Shown: positions 9,549 to 18,770 of the stretch, in pieces
Layout: every line of letters starts with the position of its first letter
Position numbering within the stretch: the first letter of the stretch is position 1
Program-made: the position numbers and the translations under genes
Assembly: GCF_030232265.1 (NCBI RefSeq)
Contig: NZ_JASPJK010000004.1
Location: 1-64,000, forward strand
Origin: Corynebacterium sp. MSK041
GTDB taxonomy: Bacteria; Actinomycetota; Actinomycetes; Mycobacteriales; Mycobacteriaceae
Direction: 5' to 3'
DNA length: 64,000 bases
The notes under the pieces: model-generated
Database searches by the model: none
What the model was told of the DNA's origin: nothing
The model's input: the letters and a program-made list of their open reading frames with translations, nothing else

Positions 9549-9967
9549 TGTACCTTCTTGACACAAATATCATCAGTGAATTTCAAAAATCCCAGCCCAA
9601 TGAAGGTGTTCTGCACTGGGTCAGGAAACACGATGAATCTGCATTGTATTTGTCTGTCATTACGGTAATGGAAATCGAGATTGGCGTTCGTCGGCTCGAA
9701 CGTCGCGATGCGGAGCGAGCCCACCGGCTTCAGCGCTGGCTAGATGGAGCAGTGCTCGAAGCCTTTCAGGGGCGAATACTCCCCATCGACCTTGAGGTTG
9801 CTCGGCGATGCGTTTTCAACCATGTCCCAGATCCCGCGCCAGAAAGAGACGCTCTTATTGCTGCGACGGCTTCAACTCATGGTTTAACCGTTGTCACTCG
9901 GAATGAAAAGGACTTTCGGAGGCTGGGGGTTCCTGTCCTCAACCCGTTCAAGGAGTCGCATGCCTGA
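9548..9967 (+). CDS. VapC-like PIN-domain toxin (ribonuclease)
   Basis: This 139-residue protein has the PIN-domain acidic constellation: Asp5 in LLDTNIISE, Glu42/44 in MEIEIGV, Asp101 in ERDALIAATA and a final Asn/Asp pair near 119-122 (TRNEKDF). PIN toxins are magnesium-dependent RNases, often cutting tRNA or rRNA, and are neutralised by the adjacent antitoxin. Sequence resemblance is to the FitB/VapC branch. The gene starts inside the antitoxin stop codon, and its last eight bases overlap the start of the glycosylase gene. Its first half looks more A/T-rich than the neighbours, suggesting acquisition. Confidence 0.9.
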   Translation: MYLLDTNIISEFQKSQPNEGVLHWVRKHDESALYLSVITVMEIEIGVRRLERRDAERAHRLQRWLDGAVLEAFQGRILPIDLEVARRCVFNHVPDPAPERDALIAATASTHGLTVVTRNEKDFRRLGVPVLNPFKESHA

Positions 9968-10790
9968 AGGCGATTCGGTGTATCAGCTGTCAAAGCGGCT
10001 CCAGTTCATGACGGGCCGTGAGGTCACGCGGTGCTCACTACGCGTTCCGCGCTTTGCCACCGTCGACTTCTCCGGCATGACCGTGGAGCGCGTCTGGCCC
10101 TACGGCAAGCACCTGTTCATACAGTTCGGTGCGGATGGCCACGAGCCGCAGATCCTGCATACCCACCTGAAAATGGAGGGCTCCTGGTCGGTTCATCGTG
10201 CCGGGGCGCGCTGGTCCAAGCCCGGGCACACCGCACGTGTGGTGCTGCAGCTCTTTGATAGAGGCGGGGACATCGAGCTCGTTGGCCATTCTCTGGGCTT
10301 GGTTGATGTGTTCCCCGCCCGCTCCTTTGATCTTGAGATGGGCTACCTTGGGCCGGACCTCTTGGCCGCGAACTTTGATATGGACGAGGCCGCCCGCCGG
10401 ATTCTTGTTGATCCGTCACGTGAAATCGGACGCAGTCTGCTGGACCAACAGCGGGTGGCGGGGATTGGCAATGAGTACCGCGCCGAGATCTGTTTCCTCG
10501 GCGGGGTGCACCCGGCGCGCACCGTGGCGGAGGTCGGTGAAGACGGCGTGATCGAACTTCTGCGTATTGCCCGGCGCCTCATGTGGGCCAACAAAGACGA
10601 GGTCAAACGTGTAACCACCGGGGTGAAGCGCGCTGGTGAGACCAGCTACGTGTTCGGCCGGAACAACAAGCCCTGTCGCCGGTGCACCACGTTGATTGAA
10701 CAGGGGTTCCTTGGCGGGCAAGGGGACTTGGAGCGCGTGATCTGGTGGTGCCCGATGTGCCAGCCGGCCCCTGATACCTGGGGTGGGTGA
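9960..10790 (+). CDS. nei2: Fpg/Nei-family DNA glycosylase (endonuclease VIII type)
   Basis: The ATG at 9960 begins MPEGDSVYQL, giving the catalytic Pro2-Glu3 N-terminus that defines this family, so the longer frame opening at 9891 is not the true start. The protein has 276 residues. A helix-two-turn-helix segment (QQRVAGIGNEYRAE) is followed by a C-terminal zinc finger, CRRC plus CPMC. These bifunctional glycosylases remove oxidised bases and nick the abasic site. MPEGDSV resembles the actinobacterial Nei2 branch more than Fpg (usually MPELPEV). Unusually, the start overlaps the VapC toxin gene by eight bases, so it may be co-translated with the toxin. Confidence 0.92.
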   Translation: MPEGDSVYQLSKRLQFMTGREVTRCSLRVPRFATVDFSGMTVERVWPYGKHLFIQFGADGHEPQILHTHLKMEGSWSVHRAGARWSKPGHTARVVLQLFDRGGDIELVGHSLGLVDVFPARSFDLEMGYLGPDLLAANFDMDEAARRILVDPSREIGRSLLDQQRVAGIGNEYRAEICFLGGVHPARTVAEVGEDGVIELLRIARRLMWANKDEVKRVTTGVKRAGETSYVFGRNNKPCRRCTTLIEQGFLGGQGDLERVIWWCPMCQPAPDTWGG

Positions 10791-10877
10791 AGGATTTGGG
10801 GCTAAACGGCCCCGGCCGCACGCAAAACCCCAGGTCGTGCAAAATCTAACCCAGGTGGGTGTGCAAATCCTTCACCC
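10785..10877. terminator. long inverted repeat between convergent nei2 and dedA
   Basis: GGGTGAAGGATTT at 10785-10797 is perfectly complementary to AAATCCTTCACCC at 10865-10877. The left arm contains the nei2 stop codon. The 67-base interior holds smaller hairpins, GGGGC/GCCCC at its left end and GCACG/CGTGC in the middle. The position between convergent genes suggests a bidirectional transcription end, but no clean T-run follows either arm, so it may instead be a stabilising 3' structure. Confidence 0.5.
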
Positions 10878-10892
10878 GAAAGCAAAGGTTAA

Positions 10893-11513
10893 CTACCCCG
10901 CCTGCTTTTCCTTCACGTCGCGCCTAATGAAGTACACGAGGAAGCCGAGCATCACCAGGATCAGTAGAACATAGACGACCTTGGAGTACTGGTCGATGTA
11001 GGTGGTCACGGCTTCCCAGTTGTCGCCGAGCGTGAAGCCCAGGTAAATGAGGATGAAGTTCCACACGGCGGAACCTAGGGTGGTCCACAGGCCGAAGGTG
11101 AGCAGATTCATGCGGTCCAGGCCGGCGGGGATGGAAATGAGTGAGCGGATGCCAGGGATCAGGCGGCCAAACAGAATGGATGGGCGGCCGTGGCGGTCGA
11201 ACCATTCGAGGGACTTGTCCACGTCAGAGGCCTTGACCAGCCACATCCAGTCGGCGATGGCGCGCAGGCGTTCCGCGCCCAACCATGCGCCCACGCCGTA
11301 CAAAATGTAGGCGCCCACCACTGACCCGATGGTGGCCCAGATGAACACCGCGCCGAAGCTCAGCGAGCCCTGGGCGACGGTGAATCCGCCGAGGGGCAGG
11401 ACAACTTCGGAGGGGATGGGTGGGAAGAGGTTCTCAAGCAGGATGGCAATGCCGACGCCGGGGGCGCCGAGCGTATCCATGAGGCCGACAATCCAATCGA
11501 TGATGGCAGACAT
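10893..11513 (-). CDS. DedA-family membrane protein
   Basis: The protein has 206 residues and several hydrophobic segments. Its N-terminal LLENLFPPIPSEVVLPLGG and the downstream FGRLIPGIRSLISIPAG block are the two re-entrant-loop signatures of the DedA/SNARE-associated superfamily. Recent work on this family supports lipid (undecaprenyl phosphate or phospholipid) scrambling or flipping across the inner membrane; the substrate here is inferred only from family. A short basic C-terminus (RRDVKEK) is probably cytoplasmic. It is 15 bases downstream of the GCS2 gene and is probably co-transcribed with it. Confidence 0.93.
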   Translation of the reverse strand: MSAIIDWIVGLMDTLGAPGVGIAILLENLFPPIPSEVVLPLGGFTVAQGSLSFGAVFIWATIGSVVGAYILYGVGAWLGAERLRAIADWMWLVKASDVDKSLEWFDRHGRPSILFGRLIPGIRSLISIPAGLDRMNLLTFGLWTTLGSAVWNFILIYLGFTLGDNWEAVTTYIDQYSKVVYVLLILVMLGFLVYFIRRDVKEKQAG

Positions 11514-11528
11514 GAGGGATAGTCTGCC

Positions 11529-13016
11529 TTACTGGACGTCAGTGGACCATGAATGAACCGGCGTGCCTGACTTCTGATTTTCGAGGTAGAGGGCAAGCAT
11601 CTGTGCCAGAGCTGACTGACGCTCAGGCGTGTCAGGTTTGGTCCCAGCGCCGAGTTTGTCTAGAACATCCAGCTGCCAAGTGGCGCCGTTCTGGCGGTTC
11701 CAGGCGCGACCTTCGATGATGCCCAGGTATTTCTCGTTGAGGTCCTCATCGACCTTGAGCATTCGCAAGCCTTCGTGGGCTTGGTCGAGGAGGTGGTTGA
11801 GCACGAGATTGGAGACATCGATGCGTCCCAGGGTTGGCCACACCATGGTGGCGCCGATGCCGTCGCGGGCGCCGTCATAGAAGTTCGCGCGGGCGTCCTC
11901 GAAGGTGAGGCGGGACCAGACGGGGCGGGTTTGCTCGCCAAGGAATTTGACCAGGCCGTAGTAGAAGGCGGCGTCGGCGATGATGTCGGCGGTGGTGGGT
12001 CCGGCGGGCAGCAGGCGGTTTTCCACGCGCATGTGGGACAGTTCCAGCGAGGGATCATAAATCGGCCGGTTCCAGCGCCACACGGTTCCGTTGTGCAGGT
12101 TGAGGTAGTGCAGGGCGGGACTGTTGCCGTCCATGATGGGTTTGCCGGCGGCGGTGCGCGATTCGGGGATGAGTGGTGAAAAGTACCGCACGTTTTCCTC
12201 GAAAAGGTCGAAGACGCTGGTGATCCACCGTTCACCGAACCACACGCGTGGGCGCACGCCTTGGTTGACCAGGACGGCGGTGCGGGTATCAATGGACTGT
12301 TTGAACACCGGGATACGCGATTCGTGCCACGTGCGGTGCCCCATGAACAGGGGAGAGTTCGCGCCCAGCGCTACTTGCACGCCGGCGATTGCTTGGGAGG
12401 CATTCCACGCGTCGCGGAAACGGTCCGGCGCAACCTGAAGGTGCAGCTGCATGGAGGTGCAAGTGGATTCCGTGGCGATGTCGTCGAAGGTGGCGCGGTA
12501 GCGTTCTTGCCGGGAGACGTCGATATGCACGAGCTCACCGCGCGCTTCCAGTACCATGTTGGACAGTGCGGCGTAGCGGTTTTCGGGGGTCATCCACTCG
12601 TCGCTTTGTAGGTAGTCGGTGGTGACGGTGGGCAGCGTGCCAATCATCGCGACCTGCGCGCCGGCCTTCTGCGCCGCTGAATTCACGGCCGCGAGCCGCG
12701 CATCCAGCCCCTCATGCAGTTTCCGTAGCCCGTCCCCCGTGAGCGCGAGTGGCGGGTGGTTGAGCTCCACGTTGTAGCGGCCGACTTCGGATTGGTACTC
12801 GTCGGACAGATCCTCAAGCACGGCCTCATTGCAACCAATGGGAGCCATATCGTCGCCCACGAGATTGAGCTCAAGCTCTAGCCCAATCGTTCCGTGGTCG
12901 ACGAATTCGGCTTCCTGGAGGTGGCGGTCAAAGCTTTCCAGGTCATCGAGCAGCAGCTGGCGGTAACGCGTCCGCTGCTTGGGGGTGTAGGTATCACGTG
13001 AAACGGCATCGCCCAT
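11529..13016 (-). CDS. carboxylate-amine ligase, glutamate-cysteine ligase family 2 (GCS2)
   Basis: This 495-residue protein has the GCS2 layout: GLELELNLV near residues 44-52, an NVELNHPP substrate block, and STCTSMQLHLQV in the middle with the conserved acidic, Thr and His residues. Family members join an amino acid to glutamate with ATP. Corynebacteria mainly use mycothiol rather than glutathione, so the real substrate pair is uncertain and gamma-glutamylcysteine is only one possibility. It leads a two-gene minus-strand unit with dedA. Its start is followed by a 57-base gap to pgi. Confidence 0.8.
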   Translation of the reverse strand: MGDAVSRDTYTPKQRTRYRQLLLDDLESFDRHLQEAEFVDHGTIGLELELNLVGDDMAPIGCNEAVLEDLSDEYQSEVGRYNVELNHPPLALTGDGLRKLHEGLDARLAAVNSAAQKAGAQVAMIGTLPTVTTDYLQSDEWMTPENRYAALSNMVLEARGELVHIDVSRQERYRATFDDIATESTCTSMQLHLQVAPDRFRDAWNASQAIAGVQVALGANSPLFMGHRTWHESRIPVFKQSIDTRTAVLVNQGVRPRVWFGERWITSVFDLFEENVRYFSPLIPESRTAAGKPIMDGNSPALHYLNLHNGTVWRWNRPIYDPSLELSHMRVENRLLPAGPTTADIIADAAFYYGLVKFLGEQTRPVWSRLTFEDARANFYDGARDGIGATMVWPTLGRIDVSNLVLNHLLDQAHEGLRMLKVDEDLNEKYLGIIEGRAWNRQNGATWQLDVLDKLGAGTKPDTPERQSALAQMLALYLENQKSGTPVHSWSTDVQ

Positions 13017-13073
13017 GCTGGTTTAGCCTATCCGTCGCTGGTTAAAAAATTGGTTTTCCCCAGCGGTTTTGAT

Positions 13074-14738
13074 TCACGCGTGGTTGCGGTACCAGGTGAT
13101 CAGGTCATCGGTGGAGGAGTCCCCGCTGTTGGGTGTTTCCTCACCGGACACGGCCGCTGCCAGCTCATTGGCCTGGGCTTTGCCCAGTTCCACGCCCCAT
13201 TGGTCGAAGGAGTTGATGCCCCAGATCACGCCCTGCGTGAACGTGATGTGCTCATACAGCGCGATGAGCGCGCCCAACACATGCGGCGTGAGCTCGTCCG
13301 CGAGGATCGTCGTTGTCGGTCGATTGCCAGGCATCACCTTATGTGGGGCCAATTGCTTATCGACGCCCCCCGCTTCTACCTCTTCCACCGTCTTCCCAAA
13401 CGCCAGCACCTTGGTCTGCGCAAAGAAGTTGCCCATGAGCAGGTCGTGCATGGAGCCTTCACCCGTAGCGGTGGGCAGGTCTTCCTTCGGTCGGGCAAAC
13501 CCGATGAAGTCCGCGGGGATCATGGAGGTGCCTTGGTGCATGAGCTGGAAGAAAGCGTGCTGGCCATTGGTTCCTGGTTCGCCCCAGAAGACCTCGCCGG
13601 TGGCGGTGGGGACCGGTGAGCCGTCGATAAGCACTGATTTGCCGTTGGATTCCATGGTGAGCTGCTGCAGGTACGCGGGGAAGCGCGAGAGGTCCTGCGA
13701 GTAGGGGAGCACTGCGTGTGTGGCGGCGCCGTGGAAATTGCGGTACCAGATGTTCAACAGGCCCATGAGAGCTGGGATGTTCTCGCGGATATCGGTGGTG
13801 CGGAAGTGCTCATCCATCGCGTGGAAGCCTTCGAGGAAACGCATGAAATCGAGGGGCCCGATGACGGCCATGAGGCTCAGGCCGATCGCGGAATCGACGG
13901 AATAACGGCCACCGACCCAATCCCAGAATGGGAACATGTTCTCCGTGTCAATGCCGAATTCCGCGACCTTCTCCGCATTCGTGGACACAGCGACGAAGTG
14001 CTTAGCGATGGCCGATTCATCCCCATCAAACTGCTCCAACAACCAGCGCTTGGCGGCATGGGCATTGGAAAGGGTTTCCTGGGTGGTGAAGGTCTTGGAA
14101 GCGACGATGAACAGCGTCTCGCCCGGATCGGCGTGATCAAGAACACTCACCATGTCCGCCGGATCAACATTGGAAACGAACTCCGCCGTAATGCCTGCGG
14201 TGGCATAGGTGCGCAGCGCCTTGGCCGCCATCGCGGGGCCCAAGTCTGAACCACCGATACCAATGTTGACCACCTTCTTGATGGTGTGGCCCGTATGCCC
14301 GAGCCATGCGCCGGAACGCAGCTTGGAGGCGAAATCCCGCATGCGGCCGAGAACCTCGTGGACATCGGCGGCGACATCCTGCCCATCCACGACAAGGTCC
14401 TCCTCTGCAGGCAAACGCAATGCCGTGTGAAGCACTGCGCGGTCCTCAGTGCTGTTGATATGAGCACCCCGGAACATCTGCTCCGTTGCGTGCTTCAAGT
14501 TCGCCTCTTCTGCCAGGGCCACGAGTGCATCAAGGATGTCCTCATCCACCAGGTTCTTGGATAGATCCACGTGGAGGCCTGCGGCGTCAAAGGTGTACTT
14601 CTGTGCGCGCTGCGCATCCCGGTCAAACAGCTCACGAAGAGTCATTGCCTGCTTCTCGGCGTGGAGCTTCTGCAGGTTCTTCCATGCCTGTGTTCGGGTG
14701 ATATCGCGGGAAGGTGTGGTGGCGGAGGAATCAGTCAT
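13074..14738 (-). CDS. pgi: glucose-6-phosphate isomerase
   Basis: The enzyme interconverts glucose-6-phosphate and fructose-6-phosphate. The 554-residue reading from ATG 14738 ([19 protein letters not shown]) has the length of bacterial Pgi. The frame is open 53 codons further upstream, but that part overlaps the divergent monooxygenase gene and lacks family similarity. Seen signatures are [32 protein letters not shown] and [19 protein letters not shown], the latter two holding the sugar-phosphate and base-catalyst residues. The start is only 79 bases from the divergent MhuD-type gene, so promoters lie back to back. Confidence 0.97.
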   Translation of the reverse strand: MTDSSATTPSRDITRTQAWKNLQKLHAEKQAMTLRELFDRDAQRAQKYTFDAAGLHVDLSKNLVDEDILDALVALAEEANLKHATEQMFRGAHINSTEDRAVLHTALRLPAEEDLVVDGQDVAADVHEVLGRMRDFASKLRSGAWLGHTGHTIKKVVNIGIGGSDLGPAMAAKALRTYATAGITAEFVSNVDPADMVSVLDHADPGETLFIVASKTFTTQETLSNAHAAKRWLLEQFDGDESAIAKHFVAVSTNAEKVAEFGIDTENMFPFWDWVGGRYSVDSAIGLSLMAVIGPLDFMRFLEGFHAMDEHFRTTDIRENIPALMGLLNIWYRNFHGAATHAVLPYSQDLSRFPAYLQQLTMESNGKSVLIDGSPVPTATGEVFWGEPGTNGQHAFFQLMHQGTSMIPADFIGFARPKEDLPTATGEGSMHDLLMGNFFAQTKVLAFGKTVEEVEAGGVDKQLAPHKVMPGNRPTTTILADELTPHVLGALIALYEHITFTQGVIWGINSFDQWGVELGKAQANELAAAVSGEETPNSGDSSTDDLITWYRNHA

Positions 14739-14805
14739 AGCGTGTCCTTGGGAGCTGATCATCGGCGAAAAGAATGTGCCCCTCCAGATTAGTGAAATTT
14801 TGGGA

Positions 14806-14811
14806 CATAAT
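14806..14811 (+). promoter_or_regulatory. probable -10 element, leaderless start of the MhuD-type gene
   Basis: CATAAT ends six bases before the ATG at 14818, which would put the transcription start at or within a base of the initiation codon. No purine-rich ribosome binding site lies before the ATG. Leaderless messages are common in corynebacteria. No DtxR-like box is visible in this 79-base divergent gap. Confidence 0.45.
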
Positions 14812-14817
14812 GGGGCC

Positions 14818-15138
14818 ATGAGCATTGTCAAAATCAACGCAATCACTGTCCCCGAAGGTGCTGGCGAGAAACTCGAGGAACGCTTCCAGGCACGCAAGCA
14901 CGCTATTGACAGCCAGCCTGGCTTCGAAGGTTTCCAGCTGCTGCGCCCAGTGAAGGGGGAAGACCGCTACTTCGTGGTCACCCGCTGGGCTGACCAGGAA
15001 TCCTACGACGCGTGGTGGGCCGGTGAAGGCCAGGCCGCACACGCCAACAAAGAAGGAGAGCAGCCCCGCAAGCCGGTAGCTACCGGTGCAGAGCTGCTTG
15101 AATTTGAAGTTGTCCTGGACTCACTCGAACGGGACTAA
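14818..15138 (+). CDS. mhuD: MhuD-type heme-degrading monooxygenase
   Basis: The 106-residue protein has an antibiotic-biosynthesis-monooxygenase (dimeric ferredoxin-like) fold. Residues Asn7, Trp66 and His75 fall at exactly the numbering of the catalytic triad of Mycobacterium tuberculosis MhuD, and blocks such as [11 protein letters not shown] and RYFVVT are nearly those of MhuD. MhuD opens heme to mycobilin without releasing CO. The ATG at 14818 fits the alignment; the upstream frame extension overlaps pgi. It is monocistronic between divergent pgi and convergent chorismate mutase. It is not linked to the heme transport locus at the other end of the window, which carries a canonical heme oxygenase. 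Confidence 0.85.
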   Translation: MSIVKINAITVPEGAGEKLEERFQARKHAIDSQPGFEGFQLLRPVKGEDRYFVVTRWADQESYDAWWAGEGQAAHANKEGEQPRKPVATGAELLEFEVVLDSLERD

Positions 15139-15144
15139 GGGTCT

Positions 15145-15453
15145 CTATCCTAACTTGCCTCGCCCCAGTCTGAGCAGGATTGCGGCGAGGTTTGGTCCTT
15201 CTTCTCCCAGTTCATCCCGGAACTGGTTGATGATGGCCACTTCACGGGTGTGCACCAAGCGGGTGCCGCCTGAGCCCATGCGGGTTTTGCCGATGGCTTG
15301 GGAGATCTCGGAGCGACGCTTCACTGCATCAAGGATTACACGGTCCAGCCGGTCAATTTCCTGCCGGTACTGTTGAATCTCCGCGTCCGACAACGGGTCA
15401 TCCGTGCCCGACGGGTACCTGATCTCAAACTGCTCCTCGCCCTTAGCGCTCAT
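15145..15453 (-). CDS. chorismate mutase, AroQ type
   Basis: This 102-residue all-helical protein converts chorismate to prephenate for phenylalanine and tyrosine synthesis. The core reads QEIDRLDRVILDAVKRRSEIS, with Arg and acidic residues in place for the active site, then a conserved KTRMGSGGTRLVHTREV loop. Its length and N-terminal extension match the small intracellular actinobacterial enzyme that depends on association with DAHP synthase for full activity; that dependence is inferred. Its 3' end is six bases from the convergent MhuD-type gene, and its start lies 81 bases from pcrA on the other strand. Confidence 0.92.
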   Translation of the reverse strand: MSAKGEEQFEIRYPSGTDDPLSDAEIQQYRQEIDRLDRVILDAVKRRSEISQAIGKTRMGSGGTRLVHTREVAIINQFRDELGEEGPNLAAILLRLGRGKLG

Positions 15454-15534
15454 AGCCTTCTATTGTGCCATGTGCCTGCAAGAACTAGCGCAGGGAGGGC
15501 AGTGTCGCACCTGCCTAGTACGGTGGTAGCCATC

Positions 15535-17862
15535 ATGGGAACTGACTTAACTTTGGGGCTGAACCCGCAGCAGAAAGCTGCGGTGGAACATTCTGGCTCG
15601 CCGCTGCTCATCGTGGCCGGTGCAGGCTCGGGCAAGACTGCCGTTCTCACGCGGCGAATTGCTTATCTTTTGCAGGAACGCGGTGTGGCACCGTGGGAGA
15701 TCCTGGCCATCACATTCACCAATAAAGCTGCCGCTGAGATGCGGGACCGTGTTGTGAGTTTGATTGGCCCGCAGGCGGAGCGGATGTGGGTGGCCACGTT
15801 CCACTCCGTGTGCGTGCGCATTCTCCGCCAGCAAGCGCAGCTTGTTCCTGGTTTGAACAGTAACTTCACTATTTATGACAGTGATGATTCGCGCCGGTTG
15901 CTGGGCATGATCGCTAAAGAGATGAACCTGGATCTGAAGAAGTTCTCTCCCCGTGCACTGGCTAATGCGATTTCGAATCTCAAGAATGAGCTCATCGGCC
16001 CCGAGGAAGCACGAGCGAAAGCCACGACGACGAAGAATCCGTTTGAGGTGACCGTGGCTGCTGTGTACTTGGAGTACCAGCGGCGTCTCCGCGGGGCGAA
16101 TGCGGTGGATTTTGATGATTTGATTGGGGAGGTCGTCGCGCTGTTCAAGCAGCACCCACCGGTGCTTGAGTATTACCGCAGGCGCTTCCGCCACGTGCTG
16201 GTTGATGAGTACCAGGACACCAACCACGCGCAGTACGAGCTCATCCACACGCTGGTGGGGGATGGGTCCCAGGCGCCGGAACTCGCGGTCGTGGGCGATT
16301 CGGATCAATCCATTTATGCCTTCCGCGGTGCGACGATTCGGAACATCGAGGAATTTGAGCGGGATTACCCCAATGCCACCACGATTCTGCTGGAGCAGAA
16401 TTATCGCTCGACCCAGAACATCCTCGCCGCTGCTAATGCTGTGATCTCTCAGAACGTTGGCCGGCGCCCTAAGAAACTATGGACGGACCTGGGGGAGGGG
16501 GAGAAGATCATTGGCTACGTTGCGGATAATGAGCATGATGAGGCGCGGTTCGTCGCTAGTGAGATTGATTCGCTGACCGATCGCGGTGCGCAGTACTCCG
16601 ACATCGCGGTGATGTACCGGACGAATAATTCCTCGCGCGCTTTGGAGGACATTTTCATTCGCGCTGGGATTCCCTACAAGGTCGTGGGCGGCACGCGCTT
16701 CTACGAGCGCCGTGAGATCCGTGACGTCATCGCGTACCTGCGCGTGCTGGAGAATATCGATGATGACGTGAGTATGCGGCGCATTATCAACGTGCCTAAG
16801 CGCGGTATCGGGGACAAAGCCCAGGCGATGGTGGCGCTGCATGCAGAAAACCAGGGAATCAGCTTCGGCCGTGCACTGCATGACGTCGCATCCGGAGAGG
16901 TACCTGGCGTGGCATCCCGCACCGCGAATGCCATCGGTGGATTCGTGGAGATGATCGACGGGCTCATCGCTGAGATCCCAGAACTGCTCAATGAGGTCAC
17001 TGGCATGCCGGACCTCGGCGGACTGGTGGCACGGATTCTGGATGTCACCGGATACAAGGCAGAACTGGAAGCGTCCAATGATCCACAGGATGGCGCGCGC
17101 CTAGACAACCTCAACGAATTGGTCTCGGTGGCGCGCGAATTTTCCTCGGATGCTGCCAACCAAATGGCATATGCGGCGATGCCGGGCGATGAACCAGCTG
17201 ATGTGGCGGAAGGGGAGCCCGCGCCGGGTTCACTGCAGGCTTTCTTGGAACGTGTGTCCCTGGTGGCTGATGCGGACCAGATTCCGGATGAAGGCCAAGG
17301 CGTGGTCACCATGATGACCCTGCACACTGCGAAGGGCTTGGAATTCCCCATTGTCTTTGTCACTGGTTGGGAAGACGGGCAGTTCCCGCACCTGCGTTCT
17401 TTGGGGGATCCGGCAGAGCTGGCCGAAGAACGCCGTTTGGCATATGTAGGAATCACCCGCGCGAGGCGGAATCTTTACCTCACGCGGGCGATGCTGCGTT
17501 CGTCCTGGGGCAGTCCGGTAACCAACCCCGCCAGTCGCTTCCTCGCAGAGGTCCCGGAGGACCTCATCGACTGGCGTCGGGTGGAGCCGGAGCGCTCCTT
17601 CGACAGTGGATTCTCGGATGCCTGGGGCACACCGACAACACCACGCAAACCCATGCGGACCCGCAGCGGCGGTAGCCGCATGAAGGTCAACAAGAATTTG
17701 GATCTGGCTAAGGGGGACCGCGTCAACCACGCTAAGTACGGGTTGGGCACGGTCATGAGCGTTGATGGATCAGGAGCCAGGGAGACCGTCACCATCGACT
17801 TTGGTTCCAGCGGAACCGTGCGTCTCATGCTCATCGGCGGTGTGCCGATGGAGAAGCTCTAA
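15535..17862 (+). CDS. pcrA: ATP-dependent DNA helicase PcrA/UvrD (superfamily 1)
   Basis: The 775-residue 3'-to-5' helicase acts in nucleotide excision repair and in clearing protein roadblocks. Walker A GAGSGKT lies at residues 29-35. VDEYQDTN, GDSDQSIYAFRGA and the late motifs TLHTAKGLEFP and AYVGITRARR are all intact. The C-terminal KGDRVNHAKYGLGTV segment is the RNA-polymerase-binding Tudor-like domain typical of PcrA. I took ATG 15535 because the preceding 79 codons overlap the opposite chorismate mutase gene and lack similarity. Only nine bases separate its stop from the convergent peptidase gene. Confidence 0.95.
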   Translation: MGTDLTLGLNPQQKAAVEHSGSPLLIVAGAGSGKTAVLTRRIAYLLQERGVAPWEILAITFTNKAAAEMRDRVVSLIGPQAERMWVATFHSVCVRILRQQAQLVPGLNSNFTIYDSDDSRRLLGMIAKEMNLDLKKFSPRALANAISNLKNELIGPEEARAKATTTKNPFEVTVAAVYLEYQRRLRGANAVDFDDLIGEVVALFKQHPPVLEYYRRRFRHVLVDEYQDTNHAQYELIHTLVGDGSQAPELAVVGDSDQSIYAFRGATIRNIEEFERDYPNATTILLEQNYRSTQNILAAANAVISQNVGRRPKKLWTDLGEGEKIIGYVADNEHDEARFVASEIDSLTDRGAQYSDIAVMYRTNNSSRALEDIFIRAGIPYKVVGGTRFYERREIRDVIAYLRVLENIDDDVSMRRIINVPKRGIGDKAQAMVALHAENQGISFGRALHDVASGEVPGVASRTANAIGGFVEMIDGLIAEIPELLNEVTGMPDLGGLVARILDVTGYKAELEASNDPQDGARLDNLNELVSVAREFSSDAANQMAYAAMPGDEPADVAEGEPAPGSLQAFLERVSLVADADQIPDEGQGVVTMMTLHTAKGLEFPIVFVTGWEDGQFPHLRSLGDPAELAEERRLAYVGITRARRNLYLTRAMLRSSWGSPVTNPASRFLAEVPEDLIDWRRVEPERSFDSGFSDAWGTPTTPRKPMRTRSGGSRMKVNKNLDLAKGDRVNHAKYGLGTVMSVDGSGARETVTIDFGSSGTVRLMLIGGVPMEKL

Positions 17863-17871
17863 GACACTGCT

Positions 17872-18552
17872 CTAGATGGTGATACCGCGCTCCGCGAACC
17901 ACGGCACGGGGTCCACCTGCGTTTGGCCATCCGGCAGGATCTCAAAATGCAGGTGCGGTCCGGTAGAACGGCCCTCATTACCCATCTGGGCAATCTGCTG
18001 ACCGGCAGTCACGCGCTCACCCACGCTCACGTTGAAGGAATGCACGTGGCCGTACACGCTGATGGAGCCATCATCGTGGCGCAGGCGCACCCACTTGCCA
18101 AAGCCCTGGGCAGGACCAGCGTTGATCACGGTGCCGTCCATGACTGCCTTGATGGGGGTGCCAATGCTGTTGGCGATGTCGATACCGCGGTGGACGGAAC
18201 CCCAACGGGGGCCGAAGCCGGACGTGAAGCGCCCCTCAGTGGGCATCACGACGGTTTGGCCAGACGGGGCGACACCAGTCTGCGGGGTCACCGTATTGGT
18301 GGACACACCAGGGGTGGCTTCCGCTTCGTTGTACTGCGGCAGAATGCGCGGGTCGTACACGATGCTGTAGCCGGCAGCGGAGAACGTGGCGCCCTTGGTG
18401 AAGATGTCATCCAGAGCCTTGCCAAGGTCCGGCAGGGCAGGGGCCAGGCCATCAATGGCTTGGCCGTTGACGGAGACAGTGAAGGCATTGGCGGGCAGAG
18501 CCGCGAGCGGAATGGCCAGAGCCATAGCGCCGGCGATCAGTCGTTTTTTCAT
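17872..18552 (-). CDS. secreted M23 peptidase (LytM-type)
   Basis: The 226-residue precursor has a signal peptide (MKKRLIAGAM... ending near ANA at 21-23). The C-terminal LytM domain carries zinc ligands His121 and Asp125 in HRGID, and His202 in GPHLHFE, with catalytic His169 and His200. These enzymes cut peptidoglycan cross-bridges during growth and separation. All ligands are present, so it is probably active rather than an EnvC-like activator. It is a paralogue of the next gene upstream, with the same SGFGPRWGS lead-in. In C. glutamicum several M23 and NlpC genes belong to the MtrAB regulon; an MtrA site here is not demonstrated. Confidence 0.92.
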   Translation of the reverse strand: MKKRLIAGAMALAIPLAALPANAFTVSVNGQAIDGLAPALPDLGKALDDIFTKGATFSAAGYSIVYDPRILPQYNEAEATPGVSTNTVTPQTGVAPSGQTVVMPTEGRFTSGFGPRWGSVHRGIDIANSIGTPIKAVMDGTVINAGPAQGFGKWVRLRHDDGSISVYGHVHSFNVSVGERVTAGQQIAQMGNEGRSTGPHLHFEILPDGQTQVDPVPWFAERGITI

Positions 18553-18770
18553 GTCGTCCTTTTAAGAGATTGAGGGAAACATGTGAAAGTTTTCAACTCG
18601 GAACATGCTATCCGTGTGCTCTCCCTTGATCAATGGCTATTTATGACAGTTGACGTGCGAAATTAGATCGCGCGTGCGAATGTTTCCGGCAAAACCGCTG
18701 GGTAACAGAGTGGCCAATGTTGTAAATGTTACTGATGTGATAAAGTCTCACGGGGGTAAAAACAGGGGGT

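Noticed and set aside
9891..9959. upstream extension of the Nei-type glycosylase
   Set aside because: Catalysis requires Pro directly after the initiating Met, which only ATG 9960 provides.
13074..14897. 607-residue version of Pgi
   Set aside because: The additional 53 N-terminal residues overlap the divergent monooxygenase gene and do not resemble Pgi; ATG 14738 is the family start.
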